From NCBI RefSeq assembly GCF_009870125.1, contig NC_046679.1, forward strand, positions 26,474,001 through 26,538,000: 64,000 nt of DNA, given 5' to 3'. The notes beneath the pieces are model-generated. The model was given only the letters and a program-made list of their open reading frames with translations, did no database searches and had not been told where the DNA came from. Shown piece by piece: positions 25,385 to 36,100 of this stretch (its first letter is position 1; each line of letters opens with the position of its first letter). A program made the position numbers and the translations under genes. The stretch is from Drosophila pseudoobscura. Lineage: Eukaryota > Arthropoda > Insecta > Diptera > Drosophilidae.

Positions 25385-27149
25385 CTGTTGCGTTCATACT
25401 AGTCGCCAGAGCCAGTGCCAGAGTCAGAGCCAGAGTCTGGTACACCAGAGCAGAGCTTCAGGCATCGCTATTCCCCAACACGCCTTTGGCATCGCGACGC
25501 GGCGCGGCTCGTGAATACATACAAATCGAAATCCGGTCTAACAAATAGATATATCCCGATCGTCATACAATAAATTGTATTCCAGATACAAAGAATTTGG
25601 GGCGGGCATTACGATTGAGAAGGTGACTTTCTGTTCATGTGAATATTTCGAAACGAATTTTGTAATTTTAAGTAAGATTCTATATGGTTTGAAGGATATT
25701 TGGAAGAAAGTTTAAACGAAAATATACAAAACTGTGGAAGGAAACATGAACTGTCGAAGTTGTTCCCCTTGCTTCATAAATATCTTCATAAAAGTTCCAT
25801 TAGAACTAGTAATTCGTTAAAGGTTCTATGATGCTTGATTTAATTCATGAAAACAGGCAGTTCCATCTTTTAAGTGTGCCCTTTTATCCTTCTTAAATAT
25901 CATTTAGGAAACACCCTTGTCGGATTACAAGAACCAAAACTTTTCGCTCTTCTCTGTTCGTTGGATATTTGCATATAAATATGTACATATTCTGTATGTT
26001 TTGTACATAAAGTTCGAATAGATAAGGCAGCAATTTGGTTCCCTTTGTTGAGATATTTTCTTCTTTTTTCTTTGTATTTTACGGATGAAATCAAGGAGCA
26101 TCCTGGCACACAGCTGGAGGCAATCACGTTTCCGACAGCGGCACATATATTGTATATTACAATGCCTGACGAGAGCACAATTATCGCCGGGGCACTAGGC
26201 CATGGGAGTGGAGTTTTATTGCTCATACGACTAGGACTACGACTAGGACTATTCGGTGGTGTACCAAAATCAATATTTATTCAACTTCAAATAGAAAAAA
26301 ATGTGTGGGCCAAAGCCAAGAAGTATTATTAGAAAACTCTATGCCGTGAACTTTAACATTTCCCCTCGATATCCATTCAAGATGGAATCAATAGTCAGGT
26401 GTCAGCCAATGGTCTGACGACTGCCAAAAGTGCGAACCCGCAAATCCTTTTCCCATGAAATGGCACTCATACATATTTGACATGTGATTACCGGCACTTC
26501 TAATGCTGCTGCCATTTTAACAGATACTTATATTCGATGGCAAATACTACTCGTACGAGTAGTTATGTTATCCCCTCTAATGCTCCTTCTGACAGGTGAG
26601 ATATCACCCCCACCCCCTGCCTCTAAACTCTGGCAGGGGGGCTCAAAGGAGGCACAACCATCTGCACACATCTCGTAGCATATATTTTGCTTAGTTCAAT
26701 GGAAAATTGAATTCATTAGAATAGTTTCCGAATGGACATGTACGGAATATTTCGACCCAAAAAACACTCCACCCCCCGCCTGACGTCTAAATTTTAAAAA
26801 AGTCCCTTTTGGCATGGACTCAGGCCCGCAAGGACGGACGGATGGATGGACCGCACTCGTATTCGTGTTCATATTTATGTGACCCATAAATTATACGAGC
26901 GCTTCTTGTTGTCAGGGAATATGATGCACATTTCTCACAGGTTAGCTGTCAGCGGTTTAATATTTTCTATTCCAGTGGGAAAAAGTGATAGGTCAAAGGT
27001 TGCTTTTTGAAAACCGAACAAAGCCCAGGGGTCGTAATTTACTGAATTTCCCTACAAAGTATCCACCACATTCATTGAATTACTTGCAAATCTGCGCAAT
27101 TCCCGCTGCCGTAGAATTGTTTCTCACTTTTTGTCACTTTATTCCAGAA

Positions 27150-30100
27150 ATGATGAAAGCCACAGCGTGGTTTTGTCCGGTGTTATTAACTTTACTGTGT
27201 GCAACGAGGCTCGTTTGTACGGCACAGAGGGGCACGGGCACGGGCTCGGGCGCAGAGCAGCAGCCCGCCGGAAACAGCCACACAAACGGATATCCTTTGG
27301 ACTACCTGGATGCACGGAACACACAGGTGCGAATTGCATATACATATTTCCTTTTATTTTTTCTGTTTCTGTTGCTGTTTCTGCTTTTTGGATTGCCAAC
27401 AGTTTTCTTTGAATGGATATTCAATTACTTGCATCGAAAACATCACCTGTCCCGACACGGGCTTCAAAAGGTTGATAGGTTTTCCCAATGAAAGGATAAC
27501 TAACTTATTTCAGTTTTAATATATTCCAAATACTTCGGTTGTTAGCAACAAAAAAAAAACAGTGCAAAAATGCACGTTTCCCGATTTTACTGGTTTTTCT
27601 ATCTCACAAATTGGTTTTCAGTCAAGTGGCCTTAATCCTTTCCAACTAATCTCCTTCCTTTTATAATCTAATCTTGATAACACCCGCACTTGAGTGCTTC
27701 GGGGGACAGGTAATGCCTCAAGTACCTTCATATGGGGTATACGTACTTCCAAATCTCTTGCGATAGGTTGCTTTCAATGCCATTGATTATGTCTTCTGGC
27801 CTGACAACATGAACAACAAACAACAATTTTTGGCTAACGATTTGATTTATCTATGCCTCATGCCTCACCTAATTAGACGACAACAAAATGTTTATTTGCT
27901 TTTACAACTCTTGTTGACAATCAAAAGTTTTTAAGGAACTTTTAGGGTACTTAGGAGAACAAATAACTTATGTTGTTTGTTGTATTTGTGGGCCAGCGGG
28001 ATGGAGCCACGGAGAGGGAGAGAGCGGAAGCTTAAATTAAGTAAATCTGCGGCTTTTTAGCTAAGTTTGTAATTAAATATATTTCAGAGAACATCCGCCA
28101 AATATTATTGTCATAGGAGGTTCATTTTGGTATTTCGTAAAACTAGGGCTAGAACATTTACTCTAGTCATGCCCAGAAGCTTAGAGTTATTGAAAACATT
28201 GAATCCTTCAACCCCAAGGCTCTTCAGACTGCGACAATGGCGAGTGTAGATCCGCTTCCCTCCTGGGAGTCAGTGGTGGATTCCTCCGGCTCTTCGGGAG
28301 ATTGAGTGGTTTCCTCTGACGAGCCGCTTCCCTCCTCCGAGTCAGTGGTGGAATCCTCTGGCTCTTCCGGTGATTGTGTGGTAGAGTCTTCGGGGCTTTC
28401 GGAACCATCAGAGGTTTCCTCATCGGAGTCAGTGGTGGAATCCTCCGGTGATTGGGTGGTAGAGTCTTCGGGGCTTTCGGAATCAGCAGTGGTTTCCTCG
28501 TCGGAATCAGTGGTGGAATCCTCTGGTGATTGGGTGGTAGAGTCTTCGGGGCTTTCGGAATCAGCAGTGGTTTCCTCGTCGGAATCAGTGGTGGAATCCT
28601 CTGGTGATTGGGTGGTAGAGTCTTCGGGGCTTTCGGAACCATCAGTGGTTTCCTCGTCGGAGTCAGTGGTGGAATCCTCCGGCTCTTCTGGTGATTGGGT
28701 GGTAGAGTCTTCGGGGCTTTCGGAACCAGCAGTGGTTTCCTCGTCGGCATCCGTTGTGGAGTCATCTGGGGCCTGTGTCGTTTCAGTAGTGGAATCCTCT
28801 GGCTCTCCAGGAGACTGTGTGGTTGAGACTTGAGGCTTTTCCGGAGCAGCAGGGACCTCCTCTGATGAGTTTTCCTTCGAAGATTCGTCGCTTCTGTCGT
28901 GTTTAGCCCTAATGTGGTGTTCCCATTCGTTGGCTCTCGGTCTTTCGCCGCTGATCCTCCAGTGGCCCGAAACACTTCCCTTCCAGCCACCATGTGGCTT
29001 GGCGGCCACTGTGGCCATCAGCGCGGCCAGCAATAAGAGCGAAAGAACCTTCATTTTGCAAAGTTTTAGAGTATACTAACCGGAACGACATTTGGCAATT
29101 GCTTTTATAAAAATCAGATAATCATTCCAGATATTGTGGCCATACATTGTGAACATTACGTTATCTAATCGGTAGCCATGGCAAAGGTGGTTTCTGATAG
29201 CCGAAATTATAGCGCAGATTGTATGTAATTTTATTTGAATATGTGCACCCAATTCGCTTTGGATTCCATGTACAAAAATCAATCAAAATGCGATCCAAGT
29301 GGGAAATATCTGAACCCAACACGAGGTATCTTGCTGCCGGGACACTGGACTCCACTGCTGTGTTTTTGGCTTGTTATACATAGATAAATATGTATGTAAT
29401 TTAGCCAATTTGTTGACTCACACCACACACAATTCGTTGTTCTAGATGTTTTTATCAACAAAGGGCTGTTATCTTGAGTCTGTCTAACAGGTTTTTAAGT
29501 GGAAAAAAACCCGAAAAAAACAACGATAAGATTTTAAAGTGTGATTCCAAACAACAGTTTTCCATAATTTACAAAACAAGAATCCAACACATCACAACAT
29601 AACACATTACTGATATGCTGATGATCCAATAACTATATTTATAGCCTCAGGATACCCTAGAATACCCTAGAACTAGTCTAGGTAAAATATATGCAATAAT
29701 CAGAGCCTTTTTTGCATTATCCAAGTTTGTCTTGAGAACTTTTCGCCAAGTAATTGTATACTTTTCTCGTCTAGGATGATTTTTTGCTCGCAAAGCGCAA
29801 CAAGCCGTCCCTGTCCATTGTCAATCCGTTGGATGTCCTGCGTCAGAGGCTGCTCCTGGAAATAGCGCGCAGGCAAATGAAGGAGAACACGCGGCAGGTG
29901 AGTGAGAGAAAGTGTGATAAATGCGATATGAAATGGGGCTGGGCGGAACGCCGCATTGTTTGACCACTTTGCGTGGTATTTTTAATAAGAAAGGAAACAC
30001 ACAAACTTTTCCCCAGGCGCCAGGAGAAAGTTGTTAAGCGTAATTTGGTGTGGCGCGGAGTATAAATGAAAATATGGCAGGGCGGGTCTAATCAAAACTA

Positions 30101-31661
30101 GAATGAGATGCCTAATGAGAAATATTTCGAGAAAACCCATAAAGAAGGCAGCTGCTCAAAAGTTTTTTAATACCTCGAGCAAACAAAGCAAAACATTACA
30201 ATACACTTTTCTATAATAAAATATACAAGTACTTATCGTATCGTGGCAAGTTTTTGTTTGCCGTTTATCAACGATTATGTTTGCCATATCATTGGAGCAT
30301 TAAAAAGCGAAGGCCCCACTAGCAGAGCAAACGAAATAAATACCTACGTATATATCGACCTGAAACTCTATATAGACCTTTATAAATATGTGTATATTGT
30401 ATATAGAAAAGGCCTAGCAGCAGGAGGAGGAGGAGCTCCCAAAACCAGGCGCTGCGTATGTGTAAAACAAATATTTTTCCTCGCTACAAAGCGGGCGTTT
30501 ATTTGGTTACCAAACGATTTCAACCCCAAGGCAAAATATAAAAGACAACACAAAAAAAAAATCAAACGTTTTAATGCGAGGAATCCTAACGATTTGCCTT
30601 GATAGTAGGTTCACCTTTCCCAGAAACGAGAGCCAGGTGAAGGGAAGGGTTATCCTTAGAGCGTTTAACAAAATTGCTGGCCACCCACCAACACACACAT
30701 GTATATGTATTGATTCGTCGAAAGGCTTTAATATTAATAGTACTTACATTTGGGGCATAGATTTACGAATTAATGAGGAATAGACACGGGTAACGAGGTC
30801 CTGGCATGGCCCATTGACTCTCCTAATGCTTGAAGCCGAAGCCGTGGATATTTATGACACTCGTAGAGTAAAACTCGACTAACTGCATTAGGGACTCTGA
30901 CAAATAATTAAATAACTTTTGCCAGTTAAATTTTATAGATTTGCCCCCCCGCAGAAACATATCCATCCTTGTGGGGGAAGCAATCACTGTTGTATTTTTA
31001 CGCCAAATCCTTTAATGTCTGCACACAGGTCGAATTGAATCGGGCCATTCTGAAGAACGTGGGCAAACGAGTCTACCTAAGACCGGCGGCGGCAGAGGCA
31101 ATCCTATCCAGACCGTACTCGCAGCAGCTGGAGAGGGCACTGGCAAGGAGCAACAAGCGCCAACAGAAGATGCACTGGACCAATTTCCCCAGTCCACTCC
31201 AGTGGAGCTATGCGATGCCGCAGTCCCCAGACACATCACAGTTTCAGAGTCAGAGTCAGAGTCAGAAATCACAAGCTCAGAAGTTATTCAACTATGCAAA
31301 AAAATCTCTAAACGGTGCTGGGGTCGGACCAGGTCTGGGCATGAGTGTGGCGGCGAAACATCCAGCTGACGGAAATGAAGTTGCAAATGAAAAATATCAT
31401 GAAAATCATGGTGATAGAAATGCTGCGATGGCCAGCAAAAACGCAACCATATATGTGGCAGACACGGACGAGGTCGACGACGAGAACGAGAACGACGACA
31501 ACGAGGAGGAGGAGAGCCGGGTGGAGCAGGCGTTTGAGGAGGACAAACCCAATTTGGAACCGCACGGAATGGCTGCAGGTGTGGACAATACAATTGAATA
31601 TATTCCGTGGAACCTGCTCTACCGCTACCTACCGCAAAGAAAGCACTATAACGACATTTAA
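27150..31661 (+). CDS. Dh44: Diuretic hormone 44 precursor (CRF-like neuropeptide)
   Basis: The precursor starts at 27150 just after a splice acceptor. Exon 27150-27326 encodes a signal peptide ([20 protein letters not shown]) and ends in phase 0. Exon 29775-29897 begins DDFLLAKR and holds most of the hormone; exon 31029-31661 completes it. The mature peptide is 44 residues, from [10 protein letters not shown] to RAILKNV, released at KR and by GKR, whose Gly gives C-terminal amidation. It signals through DH44-R1/R2 in diuresis, circadian output and nutrient sensing. A further exon at 27403-27470 ([16 protein letters not shown]) fits exon 1 but leaves two bases, which the hormone exon cannot accept, so the middle of the model is unresolved. 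A long acidic tail follows. AATAAA occurs at 32098-32103. Confidence 0.9.
28224..29054 (-). CDS. Secreted Ser/Thr/Glu-rich tandem-repeat protein nested in Dh44
   Basis: The frame encodes 276 residues without introns. A clear signal peptide ([18 protein letters not shown]) precedes a basic, Trp/His-containing segment beginning KPHGGWKG. About 200 residues of near-perfect repeats follow, with words [22 protein letters not shown] and SESPE. The unit is 78 bases (26 residues), occasionally 87 by insertion of EPE. Many Thr/Ser next to acidic residues suggest O-glycosylation or phosphorylation. A TATA box lies at the right distance. It lies in the Dh44 intron on the opposite strand. I recognise no family; a mucin-like or glue/seminal-type secreted protein is possible. 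Confidence 0.75.
   Translation of the reverse strand: MKVLSLLLLAALMATVAAKPHGGWKGSVSGHWRISGERPRANEWEHHIRAKHDRSDESSKENSSEEVPAAPEKPQVSTTQSPGEPEDSTTETTQAPDDSTTDADEETTAGSESPEDSTTQSPEEPEDSTTDSDEETTDGSESPEDSTTQSPEDSTTDSDEETTADSESPEDSTTQSPEDSTTDSDEETTADSESPEDSTTQSPEDSTTDSDEETSDGSESPEDSTTQSPEEPEDSTTDSEEGSGSSEETTQSPEEPEESTTDSQEGSGSTLAIVAV
28383..28790 (-). repeat. 78-bp coding tandem repeat
   Basis: The word AGAGTCTTCGGGGCTTTCGG recurs at 28383, 28461, 28539, 28617 and 28704: spacings of 78, 78, 78 and 87. The middle copies are virtually identical, and flanking partial units extend the array on both sides. All spacings are multiples of three, so copy changes keep the frame. Confidence 0.9.
29075..29109 (-). 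promoter_or_regulatory. TATA promoter of the nested repeat-protein gene
   Basis: TATAAAAG lies at 29102-29109 on the minus strand, about 50 bases before the ATG at 29054. A start near 29077 would give a 5'UTR of about 25 bases. Confidence 0.55.
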
Positions 31662-33156
31662 GTGGCTAAAGATTGAGATGCAATTACAGACTACGGATTA
31701 CGGATTACAGATACGGTATACGGTATACGGTTACACATGCACCAAAACGCATATAGAAATGCATATAGAAATGTACATTGACGGTTCCTAAATGGCTGGC
31801 TACAAGGCAGGCATGTTGTGTGGTGCACATACTCCGCATCCAATCCACATCCACAATCGGCTCGACTCCGCTCCACTCCACTCGAACCCTTCGATAAATC
31901 CTTTTTCAATGTTGCTAAACGTATTCAAGTTTTGTATTTTATTCGAATTGAAATTGAAATTGAATTAACTAACGATTTATACTACCTCTCTCACAGATAC
32001 TGTTGAACCAAAAAGAAATCGAGAATACCTTCTTTGATTGATTCCAAATCGAAACCAAAGCTGCAAACTATAATTAAATGTTATTAATAATACAGCAAAT
32101 AAATGCATTTGTTTGAAGGCGTAATTGATAGTGATCAGCGATATGTTCCCTAAATATTCTGCCTATTTTTTCGTACGAAATTACACACTCCGCGGGCGGA
32201 CAATATTACTTTTTACCAGTTTATCAAGCATTTCCCCTATCGCCTTTGTGTTGCGGATGCTCAAATAATTATTAAAAATAGTACTTAATGGACTCTTTTG
32301 CACACCACACACTTTGTCTTTTGATCACTATGGAAATTACGTAGTTAACATGGTTCCAAATCATACGAATACGAATACGAATACCGATTTTAACGTAGAG
32401 GGAATACCACCCTACAATATACGATACTACTCAAGCAAGCAGCTACTATTTCGATTCATAAATAAATACAGAATACAGGATACCAGCCACCAGTGAGTAA
32501 GTTGACAAGGAATTAAATTGGTTTTCCAAACTACGATCTACGATTAATAATTATGAATTAACTTTTCATTTATATATATTGTATGTGACTGTAAATAAAA
32601 ACAAGTTTTCAAACAAAGCTAAAATAGTGACAAAAAATCGAATATATTATATATTATACGAAAATATGTGCGTACCTATGTATACTTATAAAAAAATAAA
32701 TTTAAATAAAATAAAAACCATGAGGCATTGAAATGACAATTAAGTACGAAGCGATTGGTTTTTCTGGCTCCCCAAAAAGGGACACACGGATTTTCTAGAT
32801 ATATATTTAATTTATTCCACGTATGGTCCCACGTGCAGTTCACGTGCTGATCTCTGTCTCTCCCTATGAGAAAACGCGTCTTTATTGTTGGCTAACAAAT
32901 GGTTTTACAAGCTAATAACTGTGCTCGTGGTAGGTGTCTCTTTGGTCCTCACCCGAGGGTCCAATTAATATTGTTGTATTTGCGCTAGTCGCTAGATTAC
33001 ACGAAACTTGAACGCTCGCCCAAAAAAATAAGATAATTATCACATTGCCATTAGCAGCCCCACTCACGTACTCTCCCTCTGTCTCGTGGAGCAGTTGACA
33101 TGACGGCAAACAAAGGCACGGACACGGGCCAAGAATGACTTTGGGCTTTGGGCTCT
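31662..33156. other. Convergent 3' regions of Dh44 and the dynein gene
   Basis: Dh44 polyadenylation signals (plus strand AATAAA) occur at 32098-32103 and near 32594. Minus-strand AATAAA signals for the dynein transcript lie near 32881 and 32809. No other coding sequence was found. Confidence 0.5.
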
Positions 33157-36100
33157 CTACTTGATGTCGCAGAGAAGGGCCACGCCACGCAGGGTCCAGT
33201 GCTTGGGATTGAATTCAGTCTCGAAGTCAATCGAGCCCACATACTTTAGGTCCGTTCGCTGGGGCTTTCGGTAGATGGGGCACTCGTACAGTTTCGGATC
33301 TTTTCCAGCTGTGGTGTTTATGGCGTATATGTAAATGACGGGCATCTGCTCGTACAGGACCTTCATTTTGGACTCCATCAGCTTGCCGCTTCGCCGATCC
33401 AAGGAGGCGCCTGCAAGAAAGGTGCCCAATCATTGCCGAACAGAATAGAACAGACTGGCCAAGAGTTACCCTCGAGAAACAGTCCATGGACGTAGACTCC
33501 TTCCGTTGGATACTCCGTGATGTCTTCTCGGTTATAGCGCGTTATTTGATTCTGCAGCACAACCGAGTCCAGGGCCCAGCCCTTGTGTGCTCGCGTTACT
33601 TCCTAGGAAGGATGGATACAGATGGAATTTACATTGGAGTCTTGTTTGTTCCTCCGGTTCTACTTACCTGCCGCATAGCAGTCAGAAAGCCTTGGGGATT
33701 GAAGAACCCTGTCATCCAAAATACCTGTTTCGAGTAATTAAATAAATGTGTGCGTGGGAAGGTGCTCCAACCCACTCCTCTCGGACCTGCATGGCTCTCT
33801 GCTTGCACTTACCTTCGGACGATCCGTTGATATCCATGTACGAAATTGTCCGTTGCGCTCGAGAAGCTCTGTGTACCAAAAGCCTAGCGTCGTGGACTCC
33901 CAGGATATCTGAAAGTGACAGCGACAGTGACAGGAGACAACATTATCTGGTGGCAAGATTCAAAGGGCATACGAAATCAGGGACAGGCAAACGAGTTTTT
34001 ATTGGGAATGCCGAATGTAGACTAAACAAAACAGAACAGACTATTTTAATGCAGCGCTGCATCAAATCCTTTGGTTATCTTAAAGTTCATGTGGCGACAG
34101 AAGGCCTCCATCTCCTTGTAGGAAAGCTTCTTCGCCTCGTAGTTAAAGGACTTTTGGATGTTCGAGACGTCTATTTCAGGATGGTGCAGATCGCTCAGCT
34201 TCTGGCCCCGTGTCACGGTGAACTCGGCCTCGTCGAAGAGCTTCCTCTTCAGCTCGAAGGGCATCTCTTTGGCAGCAAGAGAATCAGTTGCATTGTATTG
34301 CAATTGCTTTTCAACAGTGTCCGACTCCGCGGACGATGTGTCCGAATCGAAGGCCGTATCACGTAGACTCTGCTTTGCTTTGTACTGGATTCTCTTCAGC
34401 TTGTTGTCCAACAGGTTGGGGTCCAGCGTGTGGGTGGAGGGAAACGGTGTGCTCGCCTTGTTGGCCTTGATGAAGCCGTATTGGCGCTGTCCGAGCGGCA
34501 CATTCGTGGTCTCGTCCACATTTTGTTTGTCAAATTCGGTGGTCTTAGACAGGAAAATATTCCGATTATCGTTCGTGCCACTCGTTATGATTTTCTTCAT
34601 TGTTTTTGTCGGATTACTCGTATTTGCAAAAGGCATATCGAAATATTATAACGAGTTCCGAACTGAACTCTATTTTCTATTTGGTGTAAAATTCAACAAT
34701 AATGCTTTCGGCAATGCTTACTGGATCTAGTATAATTTCTGTTTGAATCGAGAACCAACACCTGCTCTTTTAGGACTTTGTTTAATTTCCCTTTCCCCTT
34801 TAAGTGGCCTGTTGTTTGTCTGCTCTGGCGGTCTATGGGTCTATTAAGAGGCGTCAAACGTTTATACGCATAATTTCGAATGAACGTTACCCACCGCCCC
34901 CGGCCCAAAGGTGGGAAGGGAAAGGGCAGTCCCTTATCATTTCCACCCACCAGACAGACAGACAGACACCTGGGTACAAAACGAGTGAAATATACCGAAT
35001 AAACGCTTCCCTGAGTTGCAAATGGGCTATCTCTAGATCCTCCGAAGTCCGCCTGCTTCAGGAATACACACCTTCATCCAGGTCTCTGGTATGCGGGCAT
35101 CGTACATAGCATCCAGGGACTCCTTCAGGGCGGGACTCATCACAATGGTACCGTCAATGGCCAGCTTCAGATCGCAGAGGCAGGTGTGTACGCGCTTAAT
35201 AACCCTCTGCATTCGATCGATTTCTTGTCTGCAATCAAATATATGTATGTAGTTGAGTAACCAACCTACAATTAAATGTGTACTTTACCTTAAAAATATG
35301 TTCATCGGCAACAAGATGCCCATTCGATTGAGATTCTCACGCACATCGTAGGCATTGTATTGGGCGGGGAGCTTGCGTAGCATGTCATCTGCCAGTTGGT
35401 AGACAATGCTCTCCCTTGTTTCGCCCCCGCCGCCGCCACCCTCCTTCGGCTGTACGCTCAGTATTGTGTCCAGGATGCCTGCGAACCAGAAGCAAAAGCA
35501 GAAACCGAACAATCAAGGACTTGGGAGTATGCTATCTGGGGATATGCTAATGTGCCAATGGCCGAGTGGGTTTTGATTTCATTCACGTTCATTGCTGCTA
35601 AATCACACATTTTCGGGTTCTATTGATTGGGGGCGAGGGTCCTGGGGAATTGTTTATGCAATGGCTCTTTACATAAAATTAAACAGAATGGCATTACGCC
35701 CCGTCGATGCAGTACTCAAACCACGGGATTCCGGCCATTGATTTCCCGGTTACAGATCATTCATCGTGGCTCACGGCGGATTATGTGCACGTGTTTATGT
35801 TACATTTCGCTCTGTTTTAATTATGAAGCAACACAACAAATACAGTGCTCATACCTTTCGCTGAATTTATCTGATACGTGATGTCGGCGTTCGAATGCAA
35901 GCCAAACACCTCTGGGGTATCGTACGCCGGCAAGCTGTTTATGTAATCGATAAAGCCCTGAAGGCTCTTCGTGCCCGGCACCTTGTAGCCCTTGTAGAAC
36001 TCGAAGGAGTTCGACAGCAGTTGCTCGCAGAACCAGACCGCGGTGAAGGTCGTGAGCAGGCGCTTGTCAAAGTCATCGGTCACCCGGCCCCCGTACTGGA

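Noticed and set aside
25345..25548. 67-codon plus-strand frame after the TATA box
   Set aside because: Ala/Arg-rich frame without relatives; better explained as the Dh44 5' leader.
28208..28993. Second minus-strand frame (261 codons) and a 175-codon plus-strand frame over the nested gene
   Set aside because: The 78-bp repeat has no stops in several frames, so these are shadows; only the third frame has a signal peptide and promoter spacing.
33746..34366. 206-codon plus-strand frame
   Set aside because: Spans a dynein exon and the opposite strand of the nested 196-aa gene; shadow.
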